This document shows positions 23,468 through 31,880 of a stretch of 64,000 nucleotides of DNA, piece by piece. The notes beneath the pieces were generated by a model. That model searched no databases. It was not told where the DNA came from and was given only the letters and a program-made list of their open reading frames with translations. Source of the stretch: Diaminobutyricibacter sp049994905. Lineage in GTDB: Bacteria > Actinomycetota > Actinomycetes > Actinomycetales > Microbacteriaceae. The position numbers and the translations under genes are program-made. The stretch spans positions 3,968,001 through 4,032,000 of the forward strand of contig NZ_CP188258.1 in NCBI RefSeq assembly GCF_049994905.1. Reading direction: 5' to 3'. Numbering within the stretch: position 1 is the first letter of the stretch; each line of letters starts with the position of its first letter.

Positions 23468-24489
23468 CGGGCGAGCGCCGAGCCGTACCGCTCGCGCAGG
23501 CGCGGCAGGATCTCCGCACCGTACAGCTCGATGAACCGTTCCTGGTCGGTTCCGGGACCGTGGAACACGAGATGCCGGAAGCCGAGATCGATGTACTCCC
23601 CGATGCGTTCGACGTGCTCGTCGGGGTCGACACCGACGATCCAGCGCGAGGCCACCCGCTCGATCGGCAGGGCGTCGGCCAGTCGCTGCATCTCGCGGGG
23701 GTCGTCGACGCCCATCTTCTCCTCGGGTGTGAGCGCGAGGGGGGCCCAGTGGCGGGTGTCCTGCAGCGCACGTTCGGGGTCGCGGTCGAACGAGACCTTC
23801 ATCTCGATGAGCGTGTCGACGTCGTCCTGTGTGCGGCCGGCCTTCTCGATGCCTTCCACGAGCGCGGGCAGGAGGGTCTCGGTGTAGAGCGTTCGCTCCT
23901 TGCCCGACGTCGTGATGTAGCCGGCGGCGATCCGGCCGGCGAGGCGGGTCGCCGCGGGCCCGGATGCTCCGATGTAGATCGGCACGGCGGCGTCGGGCTT
24001 GTCGTAGATGGTCGCGTTCTCCGTGCGGTAGAACTCGCCAGCAAAGGTGACGCCATCTTCGGTCCACAGCTTCTCGATCAGCGTGACCGCTTCTTTGAGC
24101 CGGGCGAAGCGTTCCTTGACCTCGGGCCATTCGATGCCGAGGACGACCTCGTTGAGCGCCTCGCCGGTTCCGACCCCGAGGATGACGCGACCCGGAAACA
24201 GCGAGCCGAGCGTCGCGAAAGCCTGGGCGACGACGGCCGGGTGGTAACGGAACGACGGCGTCAGCACGGAGGTGCCGATCAGGATGCGCTCCGTGCTCGC
24301 CCCGAGGGCGCCGAGCCACGGGATCGCGGCCGGCGCATGCCCACCGTCGTGCACGAACGGCTGGAAATGGTCGGAGACGAACACCGAGTCGAAACCTGCC
24401 TTCTCGGCCAGCACTCCATAGCTCAGCAGATCGCCCGGGCCGAACTGTTCGGCGGAGGCCTTGTAGCCGAGGCGCAGGGGAATGGGCAC
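23464..24489 (-). CDS. fgd: F420-dependent glucose-6-phosphate dehydrogenase
   Basis: A 341-residue enzyme that oxidises glucose-6-phosphate to 6-phosphogluconolactone and reduces F420, the main source of F420H2 in many Actinobacteria. The sequence follows mycobacterial Fgd nearly throughout: LRLGYKASAEQFGPGDL, SDHFQPFVHDGGHAPAAIPW, TSVLTPSFRYHPAVVAQAFA, GVGTGEALNEVVLG, RHWAPLALTPEEKMGVDDP and DALPIERVASRWIVG. His in the SDHFQP segment and Glu in GTGEALNE are among the conserved catalytic residues. The ATG is 11 bp after the monooxygenase stop, and the end overlaps cofD by 4 bp. Confidence 0.95.
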   Translation of the reverse strand: MPIPLRLGYKASAEQFGPGDLLSYGVLAEKAGFDSVFVSDHFQPFVHDGGHAPAAIPWLGALGASTERILIGTSVLTPSFRYHPAVVAQAFATLGSLFPGRVILGVGTGEALNEVVLGIEWPEVKERFARLKEAVTLIEKLWTEDGVTFAGEFYRTENATIYDKPDAAVPIYIGASGPAATRLAGRIAAGYITTSGKERTLYTETLLPALVEGIEKAGRTQDDVDTLIEMKVSFDRDPERALQDTRHWAPLALTPEEKMGVDDPREMQRLADALPIERVASRWIVGVDPDEHVERIGEYIDLGFRHLVFHGPGTDQERFIELYGAEILPRLRERYGSALAR

Positions 24490-24500
24490 GGTGGTTCTCC

Positions 24501-26015
24501 TCAGTTGGTGATCGATGGGGTCGGCGAGACGGGACTCGGCGTGTACGGACGCGGCGTATACGGACTCAGCGAGAAGGGGTTCAGTGAAAACGTGCCGTTG
24601 CGTTCACGGAACGCGTGTGCGTAGCCCGGCCAGAGCAGGGTGAGCCTGCCGGTACGTCCGTCGCGGTACCAGCTTTCGCATCCGCCGGTCATCCATACCG
24701 TCGATGCACTCAGCTCGTCGATCAGCGCCGTGTACTCATCTTCGGCCTCACGACTGACGTCGAGCACCAGGTCGGGGTCGGCCTCGAGGTGATCGAGTGC
24801 GCCGAGAACGTAGTCGAGCTGCGTCTCGATCATGTAGATGGCCGAGTTGTGGCCGAGCCCCGCGTTGGGGCCGTTGACGACGAACAGGTTCGGGAAGCCG
24901 CTGACCACCGTCGACGCGTATGCGGTCATGCCGCCGGCCCAGTGCCGCGCCAGCACCTCTCCGTCGACACCCCGGACGATCCGGGCATACGGCTGCTGGG
25001 CCGCGTGGAAGCCTGTCGCGAAGATCACGGCGTCGACTTCGTGCCGCGCGCCGTTGGCGGTGATGAGAGTGTTGCCGTTCACCGCGGCGAGCGCCGACGG
25101 TTCGACCGCAACCGTGGGGCGCGTCAGAGCCGGGTAGTACTCGTTCGAGATGAGCACCCGCTTGCAGCCGATCTCGTAGTGCGGGGTGAGTTTCGCGCGC
25201 AGCTCCGGGTCGGGCACCTGCGCCGCGAGGTGGTCGAGCGCTCTTCGCCGCGCGGCTTCGACGGCTGCCGGCACGCCCGCTCGCTGCGCATACGCTTCCT
25301 CGGCGGTCCAGAACAGCGTCGACCGGAGACGCTCCAGCTCTTCGGGGTCGCGTTCGAACACCGCCTGCTCGGCTTCGGTGTAGTGATGCTCTTCGCGCGG
25401 GATGACGTACGGCGCGCTCCGCTGCAGCACCACCAGCTCGCGGGCGATCTCTGCGACGTGCGGCACGATCTGGATGGCCGAGGCACCCGACCCGACCACC
25501 GCGACGCGCTTGCCGCGCAGGTCTGCGTCATGATCCCAGCGGGCCGAATGGAACAACGGCCCCCGGAAGGTGTCGAGCCCTGGAACGTCGGGGATGCGCG
25601 GTTCCGTCAGCCTGCCGCAGGCGAGAACGAGTGTCCTGGCCGTGAACTCGCCGCGGCTGGTGTGGAGCGCCCAGCGCGAACGCGACCCGTCCCAGGTCAT
25701 GGCGTCGACATCCGTGCCGAGCCGCAGGTGATCGCCGAGCCCCTCCTCGTTCGCACCCGTGACGAGGTAGTCGTGGATCTCCGCGCCCCCCGAGAAGAAC
25801 GACGACCAACGCGGGTTCGGCCGGAACGACCAGGAGTACAGGTGCGAGGGCACGTCGCAGGCGACCCCGGGGTAGGTGTTGTCACGCCACGTGCCGCCGA
25901 CATCGTTCGCACGCTCGAAGATCAGGAACGAGCTCGCGCCACTCCGCTTCAGACGGATGCCGAGGCCGAGCCCCGCGAAACCCGCGCCGACGATCGCGAC
26001 ATCGACTTCGGTCAT
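24501..26015 (-). CDS. FAD-dependent Baeyer-Villiger-type monooxygenase
   Basis: A 504-residue flavoprotein. Two dinucleotide-binding sites are visible: VAIVGAGFAGLGLGIRLKR (residues 6-24, FAD) and VAVVGSGASAIQIVPHVAE (NADPH). Between them is the Baeyer-Villiger fingerprint FRGPLFHSARW (FxGxxxHxxxW). The C-terminal 25 residues contain imperfect Pro-rich repeats (SPYTPRPYTPSPVSPTP). Such enzymes insert oxygen into ketones using NADPH; they do not need F420. Its place inside the F420 operon, overlapping fbiC by 4 bp, is unusual and suggests a shared physiological purpose. Substrate unknown. Confidence 0.88.
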   Translation of the reverse strand: MTEVDVAIVGAGFAGLGLGIRLKRSGASSFLIFERANDVGGTWRDNTYPGVACDVPSHLYSWSFRPNPRWSSFFSGGAEIHDYLVTGANEEGLGDHLRLGTDVDAMTWDGSRSRWALHTSRGEFTARTLVLACGRLTEPRIPDVPGLDTFRGPLFHSARWDHDADLRGKRVAVVGSGASAIQIVPHVAEIARELVVLQRSAPYVIPREEHHYTEAEQAVFERDPEELERLRSTLFWTAEEAYAQRAGVPAAVEAARRRALDHLAAQVPDPELRAKLTPHYEIGCKRVLISNEYYPALTRPTVAVEPSALAAVNGNTLITANGARHEVDAVIFATGFHAAQQPYARIVRGVDGEVLARHWAGGMTAYASTVVSGFPNLFVVNGPNAGLGHNSAIYMIETQLDYVLGALDHLEADPDLVLDVSREAEDEYTALIDELSASTVWMTGGCESWYRDGRTGRLTLLWPGYAHAFRERNGTFSLNPFSLSPYTPRPYTPSPVSPTPSITN

Positions 26016-28360
26016 GCGCGCGCCACCCGCTTGCGCTCATCCGTCGGGTCGCCGTAGGTCGTCGTGCGCTGGCGCACGGGCCGGGAGAGCGAGCGGGCGA
26101 TCCTGTCGACGTCGGCCGGAAGCAGCTCGTGGCCGTACTCGACCCCGGCTTCGGGCAGCACGCGACCATCGAGGAGGGTGCCGCCCAGGTCGTCGGCTCC
26201 GCTCTGCAGCATCAGCGCGGCCTCGGCGAACCCGAGGCGCGTCCACGGCGCCTGGATGTGGTCGATGTGCCCGTGCAGCATGAGGCGCGCAACCGCGTGG
26301 ACCCGGCGGTGCTCGTCTGACTCCCGCCCGGCCGCACCGGACTGCCGGCCGGCCGCCGGCATGGGTACGAACTCTGTGAAGCCGCCCGTCGAACTCTGGA
26401 GCTCGATCAGCCGGCGCAGGTGCCCGACCCGGTCGGCGGCAGACTCGCCGTTGCCGTAGACCATGACCGACGTCGATCGGAAGCCTGCCCGGTGGGCGGC
26501 CGTGACGATGGAGATCCAGCGGTCGACGGGCAGGTCGCCGGGCGCGACGCGGAGGCGCACGGCATCGTCGAGGATCTTGACGCCCGTGCCCGGCACGGTG
26601 TCGACACCCGCTTCGCGGAGGGCCACGAGGTAGTCGCTGTCGTCGAGGCCGAGCCGGACGGCGCCGTCGGCGATGTCGGCCGGCCGGAACGCATGCAGAT
26701 GCAGGTCAGGGCGGGTGGCTTTCACAACGCGAGCAAGTTCGAGGTACGAGTCGGCGGGCAGCGCATCCGGGATCAGGCCCTGAACGCAGAGCTCGGTCGC
26801 GCCGAGCGCCCACGCGTCGTCGACGAGTTCGGCCAGGGTTTCGAAAGTGAGAGCGGTTCGAGCCGGAGAGTTGGTGAGGTGGGTCGACGTCACGTTGCGG
26901 TTGACGACGAAGCTGATCGCCTCGCCGACCGTGTAGCGGCGGAGGTCGTTGGCGAGCCCGGCGAGGGTGTCGAGGTCGTCGCCTTCGGCCGACATCAACT
27001 CCGCGTACTCGCGATCGGTGAGCCCAGCGGGAGTGGACGCAGCGCGGGAGAGCGCCGACCGCACCGGCGAAGTGTGGATGGCGACCGACCGCGTCCGCGC
27101 CGACCACTCATCGCGCGCAGGCCCCGGCATCGCGCGGGCACCCTCGTCGGCGAGCAGGCTCGACGGATCGGCGAGGGCATCGACGTGCGGACGCACCGCG
27201 GCGTCGATCCACTGGCCGGCATCCCGGATGTAGGGCGGATGCACGGTCAGCCGCTCGGTCAGCCGGAAGCCCTCACGCCGGGTGAGCTCGGCCAGCTCGA
27301 CGATCTGCGGCCACGGACGTTCCGGGTTCACGTGGTCGGCGGTCAGGGGGCTGACGCCTCCCCAGTCGTCGGCCCCGGCACGCAGGAGGAGGCCGAGCTC
27401 GCTCGCATCCGAGAGGTTCGGTGGCACCTGGATGCGAGCATCCGCCCCCATGACGAGACGCGCGGCCGCCACGGTCGCCGCGTACTCGCGCACGCCGAGA
27501 TCGTCGTCGTTCTGCATGGCGGTCGCCGGCTTCGAGCGGAAGTTCTGCACGATCACTTCCTGGAGGTGACCGAAGCGGTCCTGGATGTCGCGAAGGGCCA
27601 CCAGCGATTCCGCGCGTTCGCGTACAGTCTCGCCGATCCCGACCAGAAGGCCCGTGGTCAGCGGCACGCGCGCCCGCCCGGCGTCTTCGAGCACCTGGAG
27701 CCGCACCGCCGGGTCCTTGTCAGGCGATCCGAAATGCACCTCGCCCTTCTCCGCCCAGAGCCGGTGCGAGGTCGTCTCGAGCATCATCCCCATCGACGGG
27801 GCCACCGGGCGAAGCCAGGCCAGCTCCTCGGCGGTCATCACGCCCGGGTTCAGGTGCGGCAGCAGCCCGGTCTCGTCGAGAACGAGCTGCGCCATCTCCC
27901 GCACGTAGTGCAGCGTCGACTCGTAGCCGTGCTCATCGAGCCAGGCCCGCGCGACAGGCCAGCGGTCCTCCGGCCGGTCGCCGAGCGTGAACAACGCTTC
28001 TTTGCAGCCCATCGAGGCGCCGAGCCGGGCGACATCGAGAATCTGCCCGGGCGACATGTATGGTGGCTTGCCCTTGAGCGCGAGCTTCCCCGGGGTGTCG
28101 ACGAAGATGCAGTAATGGCAGCGATCGCGGCACAGTGTCGTGATCGGCAGGAACACCTTCTTCGAAAAGGTGATCACGCCGGGGCGGCCCGCGCGGGCCA
28201 GCCCCTCGTCACGAAGGCGGGCGGATGCGTCGAGCAGGCGTTCGAGATCCGCACCGGTCGCGCGCACCAGGGTCTCGGCCTCGTCGACCGTGAGTCGCTC
28301 GCCGCCGAGCGCGCGGTCGAGCGCGGTCTGGAGATCCCCTGCGAGCTGCCCGCGATCCAT
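26012..28360 (-). CDS. fbiC: FO synthase FbiC (CofG-CofH fusion) with a degenerate CofH half
   Basis: A 782-residue two-domain radical-SAM enzyme that makes FO, the chromophore of F420, from tyrosine and a ribityl-aminouracil. The CofG half (about 1-400) is intact: TFSKKVFLPITTL, the cluster motif CRDRCHYC (Cys77, Cys81, Cys84), KEALFTLGDRPE and GLLPHLNPGVM. The CofH half (about 480-782) keeps the fold and long conserved runs (GGFTEFVP, LMLHGHIDHIQAPW, GADDLGGTLL, RPVRQRTTTYG) but where CxxxCxxC should follow VVNRN it reads VTSTHLTNSPARTALTF, without any Cys. Other CofH sites also differ. TACCCT lies six bases before ATG 28360; probably leaderless. First gene of a five-gene operon. Confidence 0.9.
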   Translation of the reverse strand: MDRGQLAGDLQTALDRALGGERLTVDEAETLVRATGADLERLLDASARLRDEGLARAGRPGVITFSKKVFLPITTLCRDRCHYCIFVDTPGKLALKGKPPYMSPGQILDVARLGASMGCKEALFTLGDRPEDRWPVARAWLDEHGYESTLHYVREMAQLVLDETGLLPHLNPGVMTAEELAWLRPVAPSMGMMLETTSHRLWAEKGEVHFGSPDKDPAVRLQVLEDAGRARVPLTTGLLVGIGETVRERAESLVALRDIQDRFGHLQEVIVQNFRSKPATAMQNDDDLGVREYAATVAAARLVMGADARIQVPPNLSDASELGLLLRAGADDWGGVSPLTADHVNPERPWPQIVELAELTRREGFRLTERLTVHPPYIRDAGQWIDAAVRPHVDALADPSSLLADEGARAMPGPARDEWSARTRSVAIHTSPVRSALSRAASTPAGLTDREYAELMSAEGDDLDTLAGLANDLRRYTVGEAISFVVNRNVTSTHLTNSPARTALTFETLAELVDDAWALGATELCVQGLIPDALPADSYLELARVVKATRPDLHLHAFRPADIADGAVRLGLDDSDYLVALREAGVDTVPGTGVKILDDAVRLRVAPGDLPVDRWISIVTAAHRAGFRSTSVMVYGNGESAADRVGHLRRLIELQSSTGGFTEFVPMPAAGRQSGAAGRESDEHRRVHAVARLMLHGHIDHIQAPWTRLGFAEAALMLQSGADDLGGTLLDGRVLPEAGVEYGHELLPADVDRIARSLSRPVRQRTTTYGDPTDERKRVARA

Positions 28361-28362
28361 TG

Positions 28363-28389
28363 CGTCAGGGTACCTCGCCCACCCTGACG
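28363..28389. promoter_or_regulatory. Inverted repeat over the fbiC promoter
   Basis: CGTCAGGGT (28363-28371) and ACCCTGACG (28381-28389) are perfect 9-bp inverted arms 9 bp apart, immediately before the fbiC start. The left arm covers most of the presumed -10 hexamer (AGGGTA on the plus strand, 28367-28372). A repressor bound here would shut the F420 operon. Confidence 0.5.
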
Positions 28390-28390
28390 T

Positions 28391-28441
28391 TCGGACAACT
28401 TCGTTCGCATTGGAGGCACGAAGGCGGCAAAAGTCGTCCGA
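28391..28441. promoter_or_regulatory. Second inverted repeat in the fbiC-pydC divergent region
   Basis: TCGGACAACTT (28391-28401) is repeated in inverted form at 28431-28441 with one mismatch and a 29-nt spacer. Together with the preceding repeat it occupies the middle of the 188-bp region between fbiC and the pyrimidine operon, so both operons may be under one regulator. Confidence 0.4.
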
Positions 28442-28548
28442 TCGCGGGGCGGGGCAGGTCCTGCACATCTGCGCATTGCGCTCGACGGGCTGTGGCAGTA
28501 GTCATAGAGGACATCAGCGAAGTGTTCTTACCCTCCCGGAGGCAGCAC

Positions 28549-29397
28549 ATGGCAATCGTTCGAGCAGCAATCACCCAGACGACGTGGACGGGCGACAAAG
28601 AGTCCATGCTCGCCAAGCATGAGAAGTTCGCACGGGATGCCGCGGCGGACGGCGCACAGGTGATCTGCTTCCAGGAACTGTTCTACGGGCCGTACTTCGG
28701 CATCACAGAGGATGCGAAGTATTACGACTACGCAGAACCGGCCGACGGACCGATCGTCCAGCGGTTCGCGGCGCTCGCACACGAGCTGAACCTCGTCATG
28801 ATCCTTCCCATCTACGAAGAGGACATGCCGGGGGTGTACTACAACACCGCCGTCGTGGTCGACGCCGACGGGACGATCCTCGGCAAGTACCGCAAACATC
28901 ACCTGCCGAACCTCGACAAGTTCTGGGAGAAGTTTTACTTTCGCCCGGGCAACCTCGGCTACCCGGTGTTCAGGACCGCCGTCGGCCCCATCGGCGTCTA
29001 CATCTGCTACGACCGGCACTTCCCCGAAGGCTGGCGCGAGTTGGGGCTGAACGGCGCCGAGATCGTCTTCAACCCGAACGCGACGAAGCCCGGCCTGTCG
29101 AACCGGCTCTGGGAACTCGAGCAGCCTGCTGCCGCCGCCGCCAACGGCTACTTCGTCGCCGCCCCGAACCGTGTGGGCAGGGAGGACAACGAGTACGGCG
29201 ACCTCGCCGTCACGTTCTACGGCATGAGCCAGTTCGTCGACCCGCAGGGAAACGTGATCGGCGGATACGGCAGCGGCGAACACGAGGAGGTCGTCATCCG
29301 CGACCTCGACCTCGACATGGTGCGCGAGGTGCGCAACGCCTGGCAGTTCTACCGGGACCGTCGCCCCGACTCCTACACGTCCATCCCGAAGCCCTGA
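28549..29397 (+). CDS. pydC: Beta-ureidopropionase (N-carbamoyl-beta-alanine amidohydrolase)
   Basis: A 282-residue nitrilase-superfamily amidase. It hydrolyses N-carbamoyl-beta-alanine to beta-alanine, CO2 and ammonia in the last step of reductive uracil breakdown (3-aminoisobutyrate from thymine). The Glu-Lys-Cys triad is visible: Glu in VICFQELFYGPYF, Lys in KYRKHHLPN and Cys in VYICYDRHFPEGWR. GGAGG six bases before ATG 28549 sets the start. It is the first gene of a five-gene operon with 2-12 bp gaps. N-carbamoylputrescine amidase is a close relative, but the neighbouring dihydropyrimidinase favours the pyrimidine role. Confidence 0.88.
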   Translation: MAIVRAAITQTTWTGDKESMLAKHEKFARDAAADGAQVICFQELFYGPYFGITEDAKYYDYAEPADGPIVQRFAALAHELNLVMILPIYEEDMPGVYYNTAVVVDADGTILGKYRKHHLPNLDKFWEKFYFRPGNLGYPVFRTAVGPIGVYICYDRHFPEGWRELGLNGAEIVFNPNATKPGLSNRLWELEQPAAAAANGYFVAAPNRVGREDNEYGDLAVTFYGMSQFVDPQGNVIGGYGSGEHEEVVIRDLDLDMVREVRNAWQFYRDRRPDSYTSIPKP

Positions 29398-29409
29398 CAG
29401 GAGCGCTCC

Positions 29410-30852
29410 ATGACCACCACCCTCATCACCGGCGGCACCGTGGTCTCGGCCACCGGCCGCGGCCTCGCCGACGTGCTCATCGACGGCGAGACCATCGCCG
29501 CCGTGCTGCAGCCGGGTTCCGTGCTGCTCGGAACGGATCTCGCGGCATCCGTCGACCGGGTGATCGACGCAACAGGCCGGTACGTCATCCCGGGCGGCAT
29601 CGACGCCCACACCCACTTCGAACTGCCGTTCGGGGGCACGGAGGCGAGCGACACCTTCGAGTCCGGCACCAGGGCCGCCGCGTGGGGAGGCACCACGTCG
29701 GTCATCGACTTCGCGGTGCAGACGTACGGCACCCGCATCCAGGACGGCCTCGCCAGGTGGCACGACAAGGCGGCCGGCAACTGCGCGATCGACTACGGGT
29801 TCCACCAGATCGTCGGCGACGTGACCGAGGACTCGCTCGCAGCCCTCCGGGCCCTGCCCGATGAGGGCATCACCAGTTTCAAGTTGTTCATGGCCTACCC
29901 CGGCGTCTTCTACTCGGATGACGCGCAGATCCTGAAGGCCATGCAGGTGTCCCGCGACACCGGGATGCTCACCATGATGCACGCAGAGAACGGCCCGGCC
30001 ATCGACGTGCTCGCCGCCCAGCTCGTCGAGCAGGGCAAGACCGACCCCTACTACCACGGCATCGCGCGTGCCTGGCAGATGGAGGAGGAAGCGACCCACC
30101 GCGCGATCATGCTCGCCAACCTCACCGGCGCCCCGCTCTACATCGTGCACGTCAGCGCGAAGCAGGCGGTCGAACAGCTCGCCTGGGCCCGTGACAAAGG
30201 CCAGAACGTCTACGGCGAGACGTGTCCGCAGTACCTGTACCTGTCGCTCGAAGACCAGCTCGGTGCCTCGAGTCCGGAGTGGGGCCACTTCGAGGGCGCG
30301 AAATGGGTCTGCTCGACGCCGCTTCGCTCCCGGGCCGAAGGACACCAGGACTCGATGTGGCAGGCGTTGCGCACCAACGACCTGCAGATGGTGTCGACCG
30401 ACCACTGCCCCTTCTGCATGAAAGACCAGAAGGAACTCGGCCGCGGCGACTTCCGCAAGATCCCGAACGGCATCGGATCGCTCGAACACCGCATGGACCT
30501 GATGTACCAGGGCGTGGTCACCGGTGAGCTGACACTCGAACGCTGGGTGGAGCTCACGAGCACGACCCCGGCCCGCATGTTCGGGCTCTACGGCCAGAAG
30601 GGCGTCATCCAGCCCGGGGCCGACGCCGACATCGTGCTCTACGACCCCGACGGCCACACGAGCATCGGCATCGGCGCAGGCAGGACCCACCACATGAACA
30701 TGGACTATTCGGCGTGGGAAGGGTTCGAGATCGACGGACACGTCGACACGGTGCTGAGCCGCGGCAAGGTCGTCGTCGACGACAACCAGTACCTCGGAAC
30801 GAAAGGCGACGGGCGATTCCTCAAGCGCGGCCTGTCGCAATACCTGGTCTAG
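29410..30852 (+). CDS. pydB: Dihydropyrimidinase
   Basis: A 480-residue zinc-dependent cyclic amidohydrolase that opens the ring of dihydrouracil or dihydrothymine. Metal ligands sit in DAHTHFELPF (two His), SFKLFMAYPG (the Lys that is carboxylated), MMHAENG (His), YIVHVSAKQ (His) and MVSTDHCPF (Asp). Length and order match bacterial D-hydantoinases and dihydropyrimidinases. AGGAG seven bases before the ATG and 12 bp from pydC show co-expression. Hydantoin cleavage is possible, but the adjacent ureidopropionase and aminotransferase argue for pyrimidine catabolism. Confidence 0.92.
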   Translation: MTTTLITGGTVVSATGRGLADVLIDGETIAAVLQPGSVLLGTDLAASVDRVIDATGRYVIPGGIDAHTHFELPFGGTEASDTFESGTRAAAWGGTTSVIDFAVQTYGTRIQDGLARWHDKAAGNCAIDYGFHQIVGDVTEDSLAALRALPDEGITSFKLFMAYPGVFYSDDAQILKAMQVSRDTGMLTMMHAENGPAIDVLAAQLVEQGKTDPYYHGIARAWQMEEEATHRAIMLANLTGAPLYIVHVSAKQAVEQLAWARDKGQNVYGETCPQYLYLSLEDQLGASSPEWGHFEGAKWVCSTPLRSRAEGHQDSMWQALRTNDLQMVSTDHCPFCMKDQKELGRGDFRKIPNGIGSLEHRMDLMYQGVVTGELTLERWVELTSTTPARMFGLYGQKGVIQPGADADIVLYDPDGHTSIGIGAGRTHHMNMDYSAWEGFEIDGHVDTVLSRGKVVVDDNQYLGTKGDGRFLKRGLSQYLV

Positions 30853-30861
30853 GAGCGCACG

Positions 30862-31878
30862 ATGGACTTCGGCGCAGTTCTCCAGACCAATCCGCCCGCC
30901 TCACGCACCATCCACCTGGCCAGACTCGCCGAGCAGTACGGGTTCAGTCACGTGTGGACCTTCGATTCGCACCTGCTCTGGCAGGAACCGTATGTGATCT
31001 ACAGCCAGATCCTCGCCGAAACCAGGCGCATCATGGTCGGACCCATGGTGACCAACCCGGCGACCCGGGACTGGACCGTGACCGCATCCGTGTTCGCGAC
31101 CCTGAACGAGATGTACGGCAACCGCACGATCGTCGGCATCGGGCGCGGCGATTCGGCGGTGCGCGTGATCAACGGAGCCCCGACGACGCTGGCCGAACTG
31201 CGTGAGGCGATCCACGTCATCCGGGAACTCGGCAACAGCCGGCCCGTCGACTACAAGGGGTCGACGCTGCAGTTCCCGTGGAGCAAAGGATCCGAACTGG
31301 AGGTCTGGGTCGCAGCATACGGGCCCCTCGCCCTGAAGCTGACCGGCGAGGTCGGCGACGGCTTCATCCTGCAGCTCGCCGACGTCGACATCGCCGAATG
31401 GATGATCGGCACCGTTCGGCAGGCGGCCGAACGCGCCGGGCGCGACCCGATGTCCATCAGGTTCTGCGTCGCGGCCCCGATGTACATCGGCGACGACTGG
31501 GAGCACATGCGCGAGCAGTGCCGCTGGTTCGGCGGGATGGTCGGCAACCATGTCGCCGACATCGTCGCCAAATACGGAACCGGCGGGGCGGTGCCGAAAG
31601 CACTGACCGACTACATCGCAGGACGCGAAGGCTACGACTACAACGAACACGGCCGGGCCGGCAACACCCACACTGCATTCGTGCCCGACGAGATCGTCGA
31701 CCGGTTCTGCGTGCTCGGAACGGCGGATGACCACATCGCGAAACTGAAACAGCTCGCCGAACTCGGCGTCGACCAATTCGCCGGCTACCTGCAGCACGAC
31801 AACAAAGAGGAGACCCTCCGCGTGTACGGCGAGACGGTCATCCCGGCGCTCTCCGAGCACGTCACCGCGAAAGGCTGA
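30862..31878 (+). CDS. Luciferase-like (LLM) F420-dependent oxidoreductase in the pyrimidine operon
   Basis: A 338-residue luciferase-like protein with the layout of F420-using members: MDFGAVLQTNPPASRTIHLA, FDSHLLWQEPYVIYSQILAE, GPMVTNPATRDWTVTASVFA, TIVGIGRGDSAVRVINGAP and WVAAYGPLALKLTGEVGDGF. It resembles the CPS_4154-type group. It sits 9 bp after dihydropyrimidinase and 2 bp before the aminotransferase, so it takes part in the same pathway. No dihydropyrimidine dehydrogenase is encoded in the operon; this enzyme is the only redox candidate for the uracil/dihydrouracil step. That assignment is inference, since RutA-like ring oxygenation is the other known role of this fold in pyrimidine use. 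Confidence 0.85.
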   Translation: MDFGAVLQTNPPASRTIHLARLAEQYGFSHVWTFDSHLLWQEPYVIYSQILAETRRIMVGPMVTNPATRDWTVTASVFATLNEMYGNRTIVGIGRGDSAVRVINGAPTTLAELREAIHVIRELGNSRPVDYKGSTLQFPWSKGSELEVWVAAYGPLALKLTGEVGDGFILQLADVDIAEWMIGTVRQAAERAGRDPMSIRFCVAAPMYIGDDWEHMREQCRWFGGMVGNHVADIVAKYGTGGAVPKALTDYIAGREGYDYNEHGRAGNTHTAFVPDEIVDRFCVLGTADDHIAKLKQLAELGVDQFAGYLQHDNKEETLRVYGETVIPALSEHVTAKG

Positions 31879-31880
31879 CA

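Noticed and set aside
26840..26910. Sequencing frameshift as the cause of the missing CofH motif
   Set aside because: The frame stays open with good homology on both sides, and no Cys codon is present in any of the three frames of that strand, so a single indel cannot explain the loss. A larger deletion error remains possible.
26420..28387. A 655-codon plus-strand frame antisense to fbiC
   Set aside because: fbiC motifs are clear on the minus strand; this frame is His/Arg/Gly-rich without domain likeness.
28528..30840. A 770-codon open frame on the minus strand across pydC and dihydropyrimidinase
   Set aside because: It mirrors two well-recognised plus-strand genes; antisense frames stay open because third positions are G/C-rich. 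The translation has a biased composition and no motif.
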